The notes under the pieces: model-generated | What the model was told of the DNA's origin: nothing | Databases searched by the model: none | The model's input: the letters and a program-made list of their open reading frames with translations, nothing else | Position numbers and translations under genes: made by a program | Shown here: positions 53,267-62,401 of the stretch, piece after piece | Numbering within the stretch: the first letter of the stretch is position 1 | How the letters are laid out: every line of letters begins with the position of its first letter | DNA from: Terriglobales bacterium | GTDB lineage: Bacteria; Acidobacteriota; Terriglobia; Bryobacterales; Bryobacteraceae | Reading direction: 5' to 3' | Assembly (NCBI GenBank): GCA_027485675.1 | Contig: JAIXQP010000015.1 | Span: 58,113-122,112, forward strand | DNA length: 64,000 nt

Positions 53267-54607
53267 ATGATGAACCGGCGAGCGTTCCTGGCGGGACTGG
53301 CGGCGACGAGTTGGGCGCAGGGCCGGCGGCGGCCCAACGTCGTCCTGCTGTTGGCGGATGATTTGGGGTACGGCGAGTTGGGTTGTCAGGGTAACGCGGA
53401 GATTCCCACGCCGCACATCGATTCGATTGCGCGCAACGGGGTGCGCTACACGAACGGCTACGTGACGGCGCCTTTCTGCACACCGTCGCGGGCCGGCTTG
53501 CTGACGGGGCGTTACCAGACGCGGTTCGGCCATGAGTTGAACGCGGTGGGGCAGGCGAACCTGGACCCGGCGATCGGGTTGCCGGAGGGGGAGTTGACGC
53601 TGGCGGACCGGCTGCGGCAGGCGGGATATGCGACCGGGGTGATTGGGAAGTGGCACTTAGGCGGGACGGAGAAGTATCATCCGCTGCAGCGAGGGTTTGC
53701 CGAATTCTTCGGCTTTCTGCACGAGGGGCACTTCTTTGTGCCGCCTCCTTATGAAGGGGTGATCTCCCACTTACGGAAAAACGAACCGCCGTACGATGCG
53801 CATAACCCGCTGCTGCGGGGGACGCAGGAGGTGACCGAACGGGAGTATCTGACGGACGCCTTGGCGCGGGAGGCCGAGAGCTTTATCGCGCGGAACCGGC
53901 AGCGGCCGTTCTTCCTTTATCTCCCGTGGAACGCGGTGCACAGCCCGATGCAGGCGACGATGGGTTCGCAGGAGCGGTTCGCGGGGATCAAAGACGAGCA
54001 CCGGCGCGTGTTCGCGGGGATGTTGAGTTCGCTCGATGACGGGGTAGGGCGCGTGCTGGCGGCGCTGCGGCGGCATGGGCTCGAGGAGAATACGCTGGTG
54101 ATTTTCCTGAGCGACAACGGGGGGCCGACGGCGGAACTGACGTCGAGCAACAAGCCGCTGCGGGGCGGGAAGGGGCAGTTGTTCGAGGGCGGGATCCGGG
54201 TGGCGTTCCTGATGCAGTGGAAGGGGCGCTGGGCGGCGGGCCGGACGGAGGAGACGCCGGTGATCGCCACCGACATTGTGCCGACGGTGCTGCGGGCGGC
54301 GGGGGTACGGTACCAGGCGGCGGAGTTCGACGGGGTGGACCTGGCCGGGACGGTAGGAGAGCGGACGTTGTTCTGGCGCTACGGGAAGAACATCGCCGTG
54401 CGGCAGGGACGATGGAAACTCGTGCGGCAGGGCGGGACGGGGTTTGCCTTGTACGACCTCGACAAGGACGTGGCGGAGGCGCAAGACTTGTCGGCGACGG
54501 AGCCGGCCACAGTGGAGCGCTTACGACGGGTGCTCGAGGAGCGGAATGGCGAGATGGCCCCTCCGCGGTGGGGGGCAGGAGACGGGAAGACGAAGAAAGT
54601 GGGATAA
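53267..54607 (+). CDS. Exported sulfatase
   Basis: A 446-residue sulfatase. The N-terminal leader MMNRRAFLAGLAATSWAQG has a Tat-like twin arginine (start may be the second Met at 53270). The formylglycine motif is FCTPSRAGLLTGR, a Cys type that needs maturation by formylglycine-generating enzyme or anSME. Metal-binding VVLLLADDLGYGELG at the N-terminus and LVIFLSDNGGP later complete the site. The substrate (a sulfated glycan or aryl sulfate) is unknown. It is followed after 8 bp by the CotH gene. Confidence 0.93.
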   Translation: MMNRRAFLAGLAATSWAQGRRRPNVVLLLADDLGYGELGCQGNAEIPTPHIDSIARNGVRYTNGYVTAPFCTPSRAGLLTGRYQTRFGHELNAVGQANLDPAIGLPEGELTLADRLRQAGYATGVIGKWHLGGTEKYHPLQRGFAEFFGFLHEGHFFVPPPYEGVISHLRKNEPPYDAHNPLLRGTQEVTEREYLTDALAREAESFIARNRQRPFFLYLPWNAVHSPMQATMGSQERFAGIKDEHRRVFAGMLSSLDDGVGRVLAALRRHGLEENTLVIFLSDNGGPTAELTSSNKPLRGGKGQLFEGGIRVAFLMQWKGRWAAGRTEETPVIATDIVPTVLRAAGVRYQAAEFDGVDLAGTVGERTLFWRYGKNIAVRQGRWKLVRQGGTGFALYDLDKDVAEAQDLSATEPATVERLRRVLEERNGEMAPPRWGAGDGKTKKVG

Positions 54608-54615
54608 AAGGGGAG

Positions 54616-56790
54616 ATGCGGTTTCTTGGGTTCGTTTTGCTGCTTGGGGGCGCGGGGATGGCCATGGCGCAGGCGCCTTTGCCGCATAGGGCTTGGGGGA
54701 GCGATCAGGTGCACGAGATCCGGCTGCGGTTTTCGCAACCGGACTGGTGGGAGCGGCTGACGGCGAACTACCGGGGGACGCTCGAGGATGCGGATTACCT
54801 GGAAGCGGCCATGGAGTGGGGGCCGCACCGGTTTGCGTCGATTGGCGTGCGGTTCAAGGGCAACAGCACCTACCACATCAACAGCAAGAAGAAGCCGTTC
54901 CGGCTGAAGCTGAACGAGTTTGTGAAGGGGCAGAAGATTGAGGGCGTGGGAGCGTTCAACCTGAACAACCTGTTTGGGGACGCGAGCTTTGTGCGAGAGG
55001 TGGCTTACTATGAACTCGCGCGGGCAGCGGGGCTGCGGACGCCCCGGTCCGGCTTCGCGGCGCTCTACATCAACGATGTTTATTGGGGCCTCTACGGGCT
55101 CGGCGAAGTGGTCAACGACGATTTCCTGCAAAGCTATTTTGGCCGGGGGGAGGACAAGGGGAACCTCTATAAAGGGGACATTGGGGCGACGTTCGCCTAT
55201 CTGGGGCCGGATAAGGCAGCCTACAAGCGTGTTTGGGAGAAGCAGACCAACGAAGCGGCGGACGACTGGAGCGACCTGATTGATTTCTGCAAGACGTTGC
55301 ACGAGACGCCGCTCAGTTCGCTGGAAGCGGCGATGGCGGCGCGGTTGGACGTGGACAGCTTTTTGACGGCTATGGCGCTGGACAACGCGACGGGGAACCT
55401 GGACGGGTACGTGGGGATGGCGCAGAACTTCAATTTCTACCGGCGGCCGTCGGATGGGCGATGGGTGTGGATGCCGTGGGATCCGAGCCTGGCGTTTGGC
55501 GCGTTTCCCGGCGGCCCCACCGGGAGCGCGGCGATGCAGATCCGGGTAGACCAGACGTCGCCGGAGGGCGGGGCGGGACAGACACGGCCCTTGTTTTCGC
55601 GGTTGTTGAGCGTGCCGTCGATCCGGGCACGGTACCTGCAAATCTACCGGCAACTGACGGAGCGAGTGGTGGTGGCCGAGCCGGTACTGCGGCGAATGGA
55701 GCAGTGGCGGGCCGTGATCCGTCCTTATGTCCAACGGGAGACCGAGCGATTGACGGCGTTCGAGCAGTTCGACCGGGCGATGACGGCGACCGTGGGACCG
55801 GCGCCCGGGTTGCGGCCGTTTTTGACGGGGCGACTGGATTCCGTGCGGAGCCAGTTAGCGGCGCTGACGGTTCCGGCCGCGGGAACACTGCAGGTTACGG
55901 CCGGACTGCGAGAGATCCAGATCGATGCGGCGGGCAGTGGTACGGCGCCCAGCTACTCGCTGTTCGCGACAACGGAGAACGGCGGCAATTGGCTGACCGT
56001 GTCGCTACCGAATGGAAAGTTGCCGGCCACGGTGTCGGTAGCGAAGAACGAGAGTGGGCTGGCGGCCGGGGTTTACCGCGGAGCAATCCTGGCGTATGTG
56101 GCGGGCGCGTCGAATTCGCCGGTGCGGCTGCCGGTGACGATGACAGTGGGCGGACCGGAGCTGAGCGAGATCGTGAATGCGGCGAGCTATGCGCGGGGAG
56201 CGGTGGCGCCGGGCGAGATCGTGACATTGTTTGGGACCGGCTTGGGCCCGGCGGTGTTGACCACACAGGGGGTGAATGTCTTTTTCGATGGCCGTCCGGC
56301 GCGGGTGATCTACGCACGGGCAGACCAGGTGGGCGCGGTGGCACCGATGGAGTTGGCCGGGCAAACGGTAACCTCGGTGCAGGTGCACTATCGGGGACAA
56401 CGCTCAGAGAGCTTGCAGAGACCAGTGGAGGAGGCGAAGCCAGGGATCTTCACAGCCGGGTCGGCGGGCAGCGGACCAGGGGCGATTGTGAACGAGACCG
56501 GGACGGTGAACAGCGCGAGGGAGCCGGCCGAACGGGGTTCGACGGTGGCGATTTATCTGACGGGGGCCGGGGTAACAGACGCCGAGGGCAGAATCGTGGC
56601 TCCTGTGGCGGTGCGGATTGGAGGAGTGGAGACGGCGGTACGCTACGCGGGGGCAGCGCCGGGAAGCATCGTGGGCCTGTACCAGATCAACGCGGTGGTT
56701 CCGGGAGAGGTGGCGAGCGGCGATGTACCGGTGGTAGTGACCGTGGGTGGGGCGACCACGCAACAGGGCGTGACGGTGAGCGTTCGGTAG
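54616..56790 (+). CDS. CotH-kinase-family protein with Solibacter-type C-terminal domain
   Basis: A 724-residue secreted protein (signal MRFLGFVLLLGGAGMAMAQ, GGGAG ribosome site). Residues about 25-415 are a CotH kinase domain: VRFKGNSTYHINSKKKPFRL, FNLNNLFGDASFVREVAYY, GLYGLGEVVNDDFL, DNATGNLDGYVGMAQNF and the metal-site WMPWDPSLAFG. Residues about 430-510 are a BACON-like beta domain (NGGNWLTVSLPNGKLPA). The last ~210 residues match the Solibacter usitatus family C-terminal domain (TIGR03437): IVNAASYARGAVAPGEIVTL, FGTGLGPAV, and YQINAVVPGEVASGD. CotH is a protein kinase in other taxa; here the target is unknown. Confidence 0.88.
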   Translation: MRFLGFVLLLGGAGMAMAQAPLPHRAWGSDQVHEIRLRFSQPDWWERLTANYRGTLEDADYLEAAMEWGPHRFASIGVRFKGNSTYHINSKKKPFRLKLNEFVKGQKIEGVGAFNLNNLFGDASFVREVAYYELARAAGLRTPRSGFAALYINDVYWGLYGLGEVVNDDFLQSYFGRGEDKGNLYKGDIGATFAYLGPDKAAYKRVWEKQTNEAADDWSDLIDFCKTLHETPLSSLEAAMAARLDVDSFLTAMALDNATGNLDGYVGMAQNFNFYRRPSDGRWVWMPWDPSLAFGAFPGGPTGSAAMQIRVDQTSPEGGAGQTRPLFSRLLSVPSIRARYLQIYRQLTERVVVAEPVLRRMEQWRAVIRPYVQRETERLTAFEQFDRAMTATVGPAPGLRPFLTGRLDSVRSQLAALTVPAAGTLQVTAGLREIQIDAAGSGTAPSYSLFATTENGGNWLTVSLPNGKLPATVSVAKNESGLAAGVYRGAILAYVAGASNSPVRLPVTMTVGGPELSEIVNAASYARGAVAPGEIVTLFGTGLGPAVLTTQGVNVFFDGRPARVIYARADQVGAVAPMELAGQTVTSVQVHYRGQRSESLQRPVEEAKPGIFTAGSAGSGPGAIVNETGTVNSAREPAERGSTVAIYLTGAGVTDAEGRIVAPVAVRIGGVETAVRYAGAAPGSIVGLYQINAVVPGEVASGDVPVVVTVGGATTQQGVTVSVR

Positions 56791-56793
56791 GGC

Positions 56794-56976
56794 CTATTCC
56801 GTGGGCCAATCCTTGAGGACAGCACGAATGGTGTCTACATAGTGGCGCTCGGCGCGGAGCCGCTCCTGGCAGGTGGGGCAGTGCTGCAAGTGGAAGAAGA
56901 TTTCGTTTCGGGATTCGGCCGGGAGACGACGCAAGGCCAGCAGTTCCAGCAAATCCTCGGCGGGGTGCTCGGACAT
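56794..56976 (-). CDS. Small zinc-finger (zf-HC2-like) protein
   Basis: A 60-residue protein with the HxxxCxxC zinc motif HLQHCPTCQ seen in the anti-sigma zf-HC2 domain: AEDLLELLALRRLPAESRNE then IFFHLQHCPTCQERLRAERH. No transmembrane helix or sigma factor gene is adjacent, so it could be a stand-alone zinc anti-sigma-like domain. It is convergent with the CotH gene and 47 bp downstream of the FMN oxidase gene on the same strand. Confidence 0.75.
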   Translation of the reverse strand: MSEHPAEDLLELLALRRLPAESRNEIFFHLQHCPTCQERLRAERHYVDTIRAVLKDWPTE

Positions 56977-57023
56977 TGAGAACAACGTGGGAGAACGGAA
57001 GGAAAGTTCTCTTCGGATTATCC

Positions 57024-58181
57024 CTAGGCGCGCGTGGTAAGCGACGTTTTGTCGATTTCGGCGATGGAGCGCTTGCCGCACTGCTTCATGATGAGGCTGA
57101 ACTCGGCGTGGAGGAGGTCGATGACGCGTTCGACGCCGGGTTGCCCGAAGGCGGCGAGGCCCCAAACGTAGGGGCGGCCGATGCAGACAGCGTTGGCGCC
57201 GAGGGCGAGTGCTTTGTAGATATCGGCGCCGCGCCGGAAACCGCCATCGATGAGAATCGTGGTTTTGCCGCCGACGGCATCGACGATTTCGGGCAGGCAT
57301 TCGAGGGTACCGCGGCCGGACTCTTCGGCGCGGCCGCCGTGGTTGGAAACGACTACGCCGTCGACGCCATGGTCGAGAGCAAGGCGGGCGTCTTCGTGGG
57401 TGACGATGCCTTTGATGAGGAGCTTCATCTTGGTCGACTTGCGGAGTTGGCGGACGAAGTCCCAGGTGAGGGCGGGGTTGGAGGTGGGCACACCGGCCAT
57501 ATTGATGCCCGCGAGCATCGGCTTGCGTTTGAAGAAGCCGCCGGGGGTGGGATCGTGGCAGACGACGCACTTGCGGGAGTCGAGCAGTTTGGCGCGGGAG
57601 AGGGTCTCGGTGTTGCGGCCGGCTTGGGAGTCGACGGTGAGGAGCACGACGGGGCAACCGGCGTCTTCGGCGCGGCGCCAGAGGCGGTCGGCGGCGACGG
57701 GACTGCCGGTGGCGTAGAGTTGATACCAGACGGGGTGGCCGGCGGCGGCGTTGATCGCTTCGACGCTGGTGTTGGTGTACGTAGAAAGGATCTGCATCGT
57801 TTGCTTGGCGGCAGCGGCGCGGGCGACGGGGAGTTCGGCGTCGGCGTGGAAGGCGCCTTGGTTTCCAACCGGGGCAAGCAGGAGAGGGAACGCATGGCGG
57901 GCGCCGAAGAGGGAGACGGAGGTATCGATTTTTGAGATGTCGATGAGGCGGCGGGGGCGGAGTTGATAGCGGTCGAAGGCGGTGCGGTTGGCTTGGAGCG
58001 TGACGTCGCCGACGACACCGGTTTGCAGGTAGCCGAAGTGGGCGGGGGGGAGGACCTGGCGGGCGGCGGCTTCGAAGTCGAAGACGTTGATGGCGTCTTC
58101 CGGTTTGGCCAAGGGGGGCTGCGCGTAGAGGGGGCTGGCGGCGAGGTATTGGAGGAAAGCGCGGCGGGCGTGGAGAGACAT
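57024..58181 (-). CDS. Exported FMN-dependent alpha-hydroxy acid oxidase/dehydrogenase
   Basis: A 385-residue protein whose start at 58181 fits a leader with RR (MSLHARRAFLQYLAASPLYA). The family pattern is clear: FDFEAAARQVLPPAHFGYLQTG, APVGNQGAFHADAELPVARA, the catalytic His in VVVSNHGGRAEES, and IDGGFRRGADIYKALALGA with IGRPYVWGLAAFG. These bind FMN and oxidise 2-hydroxy acids such as lactate. Most family members are cytoplasmic, so an exported form is unusual. Upstream, 22 bp away, is a lipoprotein gene. Confidence 0.88.
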   Translation of the reverse strand: MSLHARRAFLQYLAASPLYAQPPLAKPEDAINVFDFEAAARQVLPPAHFGYLQTGVVGDVTLQANRTAFDRYQLRPRRLIDISKIDTSVSLFGARHAFPLLLAPVGNQGAFHADAELPVARAAAAKQTMQILSTYTNTSVEAINAAAGHPVWYQLYATGSPVAADRLWRRAEDAGCPVVLLTVDSQAGRNTETLSRAKLLDSRKCVVCHDPTPGGFFKRKPMLAGINMAGVPTSNPALTWDFVRQLRKSTKMKLLIKGIVTHEDARLALDHGVDGVVVSNHGGRAEESGRGTLECLPEIVDAVGGKTTILIDGGFRRGADIYKALALGANAVCIGRPYVWGLAAFGQPGVERVIDLLHAEFSLIMKQCGKRSIAEIDKTSLTTRA

Positions 58182-58203
58182 GGGGGCGAGTATATCGCCA
58201 AAT

Positions 58204-58845
58204 TCAGTAGGGAACGAGGTCGGGGTTGATTCCTTTGCGGAGGAGGATGCCCCAGTCGATGAGTTTGTCCTTTTCGAGGTTGAAGTGGGAGCAGCGGTCC
58301 AGGAAATGGGCGACGGCTTTGCGGTGGCCGAGGTCGACGAGGGCGCGGGCGAGATCCATGGGAATGGGGCCGTGGGTGAGGCGGTCGGAGCCGGGGGTGT
58401 TGGTGGAGGCGATGAGTTCAGCGAGGGCGGTTTTCTGATCGTTACGGCGGAGCGCGATCTTTCCCAGGGCTTGGTGGGAGAGGAAGATGGCGTCGCCGTA
58501 GCGGGGATGGCCGGCAAAGTGCGGAATGATTTTGATGAGGGCGCGGGCGTGGGCTTCGGCGGCGTCGAGCTGGTTGGCGGCGAGGGCCTGGCGGATGGCT
58601 TCGGGGAGGCCGAGGAAGCGGTCGGCTTCGTCGGAGCTGGCGAGGAGTTCGGCGAGGGGGCGGGCGGCGAGGGCGGCCCGCTCGGCGTCTTCGACGGCTT
58701 GCGCCTTGGGGGGAAGCGGTTGGGGTTGATAGGGTTGGCGGGCGGCGAGTTCGGCCATGGTGGGTTGGCCGGCTTTGGGAGGACCGTCGATGCAGGCGGT
58801 GAGGCTGAGAGTGAAGAGGAGAAGGACGAGACGAGCGTGGGCCAT
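58204..58845 (-). CDS. Lipoprotein with helical repeats, unknown function
   Basis: A 213-residue protein. The lipobox LTAC at residues 15-18 follows the signal MAHARLVLLLFTLSLTAC, so Cys18 is lipidated. The mature part is Ala/Leu-rich and helical, in TPR-like pairs (LPEAIRQALAANQLDAAEAH, DAIFLSHQALGKIALRR, DLARALVDLGHRKAVAHFLD). No specific family recognised. It is probably co-transcribed with the FMN oxidase gene. Confidence 0.8.
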   Translation of the reverse strand: MAHARLVLLLFTLSLTACIDGPPKAGQPTMAELAARQPYQPQPLPPKAQAVEDAERAALAARPLAELLASSDEADRFLGLPEAIRQALAANQLDAAEAHARALIKIIPHFAGHPRYGDAIFLSHQALGKIALRRNDQKTALAELIASTNTPGSDRLTHGPIPMDLARALVDLGHRKAVAHFLDRCSHFNLEKDKLIDWGILLRKGINPDLVPY

Positions 58846-58876
58846 CTATGGACCGATTTAACCATAGAACCAGGAG

Positions 58877-58907
58877 CGGCCTGACTCTCGCGGAGAGAGC
58901 CAGGCCG
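58877..58907 (-). terminator. Terminator-like hairpin after the TonB receptor gene
   Basis: A 13-bp stem with one mismatch (CGGCCTGACTCTC / GAGAGCCAGGCCG, loop GCGGA) lies 12 bp beyond the receptor stop. The poly-U run is weak (CTCCTGGTTCT), so it may act as a stabilising 3' structure rather than a strict terminator. Confidence 0.55.
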
Positions 58908-58919
58908 TCCGGGGGGCAG

Positions 58920-61900
58920 TTAGAACTGCATGTTCAGACCGAGCTTCAGGAAGCGCGGCAGGTTGCCTTGCACGGGGTTGAGGCGGCCGAAGGCGGCGTT
59001 GGTCACGTCGACTGAGGCGATGTTGGTGAACCACGGCCGGTTCAGCGCGTTGACGGCTTCAAAGCGGAACTGGAGCCGCAGGCGTTCCTTGATGGGGAAC
59101 CACTTGGTGATGGAGGCGTCCCAGTTCTGGTAGCCGGGGACGCGGACATTGCCGAAGCGCAGGGGGAAGTCGCGAAGGGTGAAGGGTTCCTGCGCGGCGA
59201 CGCGGCGGCCGGTGGCGGGGTTGTTCCAGAGATCGGTATTGAACCACTGGCCCATGGTGGGATTTTCAAGCTGGGCGCTGCCCGGGGCGATCTGGTTGGC
59301 ATTCGGGTAGGCGATGTTCCAACCCTTCATGTAGGTGACGTTGGCGTTGAGTTCCCAGCCGCCGATGAAGAAGTTGCCAACGCTGTTCACGTTGTTTGCA
59401 AAGCGGCGTCCTTTGCCGAAGGGCATCTCCCAAACGCCGGCGATGTTGAATTTGCGCGGAATGTCGATCTGGTCGGCGGACTGCTTCTCGAGCTGGGAGG
59501 AGGCAGGATCGCCGACGTTGAAGTCCTGAATATTCCGGAAGCTTACCTGTTCGAGCGTCTTCGCGCCGGTGTAGCTCGCCAGGAAGGTGAGCCCGCCGGA
59601 GAAGCGTTTGGAGGCCTTGATTTGAATCGCGTCATAGCGTTGGCTGCCGATGGGGAGATTGGCGACCGTCAACGGAGTGAACTGCGGGAAGGTGAACAGG
59701 AGCGTCTGACGCGGGATGGTGGCGCCATTGAGGGCGGCATTATTGGGGATCAAGCCGCGCATGGGATTGGGCAGGGCCGCATTGTAGTAAGCGTTATCGA
59801 TGACGCCGGCCTGGGTACGGCGGTTCAGTTCGCTCACCGGGACGTAGTTGGCGTTGGAGTTCACGGGCAGCTTGCGGGTTTGGTTTCCGACGTAGGCGAC
59901 TTCGACGAGTACCCCACCGGGGAGTTCCCGCTGCACGTCGAACGAGTACTGGTGAGAGAACGGGGCGGGCCGATTCTGCCAGTTGACCGTGAGGCCCTGG
60001 CCGAGGAAGCTGGCGGCGCCTTCTCCACTCCCGACGGCCGAGAGCAGGCGGCCGCCTGCCTGGTTGGAAAACGCGTTGGCGAGAGTGACGGCGGGCGTAA
60101 GGTTATCGACGGTCGTAACGGCGTTGGTGCGCTGGCTGAAGCCCTGCGGAACGCCGGGAGCGAATTGGCCCAGCACGTAGAGTCCGTAGCCGCCGCGGAT
60201 CACGGTCTTGTCGCCAATGCGGTAGGCAAAGCCGAGACGCGGGGCGAAATTATTTTTGTCCGGAGCGAAGGAGCCGCGGGGTGCACCGCCGACATTGGCG
60301 AAACGGACAGCGCCCTTCAGATTCAAGCCAACCGCCTGCGCGGCGATGGGGCTGGCCGCGTCGAAATCGAGGGATTGCACCATACGGTCAAAGCGTTCCG
60401 TGGCGGGCGATTCGTAGTCCCAACGAAGGCCTAGATTCAGAGTCAGGCGATTGGATACCTTGAAGTCGTCCTGGAAGAAGCCGGCATAAAAGAAGTGGGT
60501 ATAGGCGGGGTCGATGTTGCGATCGACAAAGCCAGACGTCGGATAGCCAAGGAGCATGGTGGCCAACTCATTGCCGGAGGTGGCATCGGCTTGGTTGGAG
60601 ATCGCTTGGGTCCAGTTTTTGCCAAAGGTGTAGGCGCCAGCGGCGAGTCCGGGGCTCTGCGAATTGTCATTGTAGCGGCGCATCTCGATGCCGAACTTGA
60701 GGAAGTGGCGTCCGACGACCTTGTTGAAGTTCGGCTGCAACGTATAGACATCGTTGGTGCCGGCGCTGAGCAGGGTGCCCGGTCCAATGGACTGGTAGGC
60801 GTTGTTCAGGAAGTCAAAGCGGGGGAAGGCGAGACGGGTGAACTGGGAGACGAGATTGGAATCGAAGCCGAGCTGACGAGGGTCGTAGCCGGTGCCGAAG
60901 GAGTTACCGGAGGACTCTTCCCAGCGGTTCAAGCCGAGGCGGAGATCGAAGGTGGTGGTGGGGTTCAGCGTGGAGGTCCAGTTGAAACCGATGGTACGGC
61001 CGTTACGGCGGAGAGGCGCGTTACCGGTTGGCTCGGCGGGGTTCGCTTCACTGGGATCTTTCACGAAGACGAGACCGCGGTATTCGCTGAAGGGGTTCTG
61101 GCCGTAGCGGAAGTTCGTGTTGTTCTTCGAGTTGACCTGGAAATCGAGGCGGCCGGACCATTGGTCGAGATCGCCGATCCAGCGCGAAGGGAACGGATAG
61201 TTCTGCACGAAGGCCGGGCCAACGCCCTGCGAAGTAGGCGCGGGCAAGAACCGGAGAGCCGCCGCGGCGATGGGGTTGATCCGGTTGGCAGGCAGGCGGT
61301 TGGCCGGGAACGGCTGACGGGTGCCGTTGGCGACGGTGGTGAGGGGATCGTAGATCAGGACCGGGAGATTCTGGGCGTTGCGGAGAGTCGAAAAGTCACC
61401 GTTACGCCATTCCATCAGGGGAACGGTGGCGACAGCCGGGTCAGCGGAGCGTTGCCGCATGGCCTCATAGGAGAGCGTCCAGAAGAGTTTGTTGCGGCCG
61501 TCGAAAACCTTGGGGACGAAGATGGGGCCCGAAAGGAAGAAACCGTAGGCGTTGATGTTGTTGGGTGCCCTTTTGACGCCGGCAGCGTTCAACTCGGTTT
61601 GGTTGGCGTTGAGCTTGTCGTTCTGGAAGTATTCGAAGAGATTGCCGTGGAACTGGTTAGAGCCCGACTTGGTGACGATGGTGACGATGCCGCCGCCGGT
61701 GCGGCCGTACTGGGCATCGTAGGTGTTTTGCAGGACCTTGAACTCTTGCACCGATTCCATCGTGGGGACATTCATAACGGTGCGGCTGGAGCGGACGTTG
61801 GACATGCCGTCCATGAGCACTTCGTTTTCGCCGCTGCGGCCGCCGTTAACGGAGAAGCCGGTGGTGCCGCCGATATCGAAAGAGCGGAGGTAACGCCAGC

Positions 61901-62384
61901 CGCCGGTCTTGAAGACACCGGGCGCCGCCCAAGCGATCTGGAATGGATTGCGGCCTTGGGTGGGGAGATTGGCGATGAGTTGGTTAGCAAGCGCGGTGTC
62001 GCGATTGGCAGTCTCGGTCTGCAGGGGGGAGACAGAAGCGTCGACGGTGATGGAATCGGCCACCGCGCCAACCTGTAACTGAATGTCCAGGCGGGCCTTG
62101 TCGAGTGTCTGGAGGACGATGTTCTCGCGAACGACGCGGCGGAAGCCATCCCGGGTGACGGCGAGGGTATAGGCACCCGGTTCAAGAAGCGGCGTGTTAT
62201 AGAGGCCAGCCTCATTCGAAGTCGTGACGACGTTGGTATTCTTCGCTACGTTGGTGACCGTGATCGTAGCTGCCGGTACAGGCGCACCGGAGGGATCGGT
62301 AATGTTGCCGGAGATACTGGCCCGAACCTCTTGGGCTAAAGTCGGCACGGACAGGGCGAGAAAGATCAATGCGAGACGGAGCAT
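58920..62384 (-). CDS. TonB-dependent receptor with N-terminal carboxypeptidase-regulatory-like domain
   Basis: A 1154-residue outer-membrane protein. Signal peptide MLRLALIFLALSVPTLAQE; residues about 20-105 are a CarboxypepD_reg-like domain (ASISGNITDPSGAPVPAATI); then a plug with LPTQGRNPFQIAW, FSVNGGRSGENEVLMDGMSN and GGGIVTIVTKSGSNQFHGNL; then a long beta-barrel of GGL-Y- repeats and a C-terminal FLKLGLNMQF with terminal Phe typical of Omp barrels. This is the expanded OmpA/OmpC-like or 'Oar-like' acidobacterial family; the cargo is unknown. It follows the ketopantoate-reductase-like gene by 17 bp. Confidence 0.9.
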   Translation of the reverse strand: MLRLALIFLALSVPTLAQEVRASISGNITDPSGAPVPAATITVTNVAKNTNVVTTSNEAGLYNTPLLEPGAYTLAVTRDGFRRVVRENIVLQTLDKARLDIQLQVGAVADSITVDASVSPLQTETANRDTALANQLIANLPTQGRNPFQIAWAAPGVFKTGGWRYLRSFDIGGTTGFSVNGGRSGENEVLMDGMSNVRSSRTVMNVPTMESVQEFKVLQNTYDAQYGRTGGGIVTIVTKSGSNQFHGNLFEYFQNDKLNANQTELNAAGVKRAPNNINAYGFFLSGPIFVPKVFDGRNKLFWTLSYEAMRQRSADPAVATVPLMEWRNGDFSTLRNAQNLPVLIYDPLTTVANGTRQPFPANRLPANRINPIAAAALRFLPAPTSQGVGPAFVQNYPFPSRWIGDLDQWSGRLDFQVNSKNNTNFRYGQNPFSEYRGLVFVKDPSEANPAEPTGNAPLRRNGRTIGFNWTSTLNPTTTFDLRLGLNRWEESSGNSFGTGYDPRQLGFDSNLVSQFTRLAFPRFDFLNNAYQSIGPGTLLSAGTNDVYTLQPNFNKVVGRHFLKFGIEMRRYNDNSQSPGLAAGAYTFGKNWTQAISNQADATSGNELATMLLGYPTSGFVDRNIDPAYTHFFYAGFFQDDFKVSNRLTLNLGLRWDYESPATERFDRMVQSLDFDAASPIAAQAVGLNLKGAVRFANVGGAPRGSFAPDKNNFAPRLGFAYRIGDKTVIRGGYGLYVLGQFAPGVPQGFSQRTNAVTTVDNLTPAVTLANAFSNQAGGRLLSAVGSGEGAASFLGQGLTVNWQNRPAPFSHQYSFDVQRELPGGVLVEVAYVGNQTRKLPVNSNANYVPVSELNRRTQAGVIDNAYYNAALPNPMRGLIPNNAALNGATIPRQTLLFTFPQFTPLTVANLPIGSQRYDAIQIKASKRFSGGLTFLASYTGAKTLEQVSFRNIQDFNVGDPASSQLEKQSADQIDIPRKFNIAGVWEMPFGKGRRFANNVNSVGNFFIGGWELNANVTYMKGWNIAYPNANQIAPGSAQLENPTMGQWFNTDLWNNPATGRRVAAQEPFTLRDFPLRFGNVRVPGYQNWDASITKWFPIKERLRLQFRFEAVNALNRPWFTNIASVDVTNAAFGRLNPVQGNLPRFLKLGLNMQF

Positions 62385-62401
62385 AGTCCTAAGAGCGTAT
62401 C

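Noticed and set aside
60495..62078. 527-codon plus-strand frame opposite the TonB receptor
   Set aside because: Shadow of the receptor; lacks any domain and no ribosome site.
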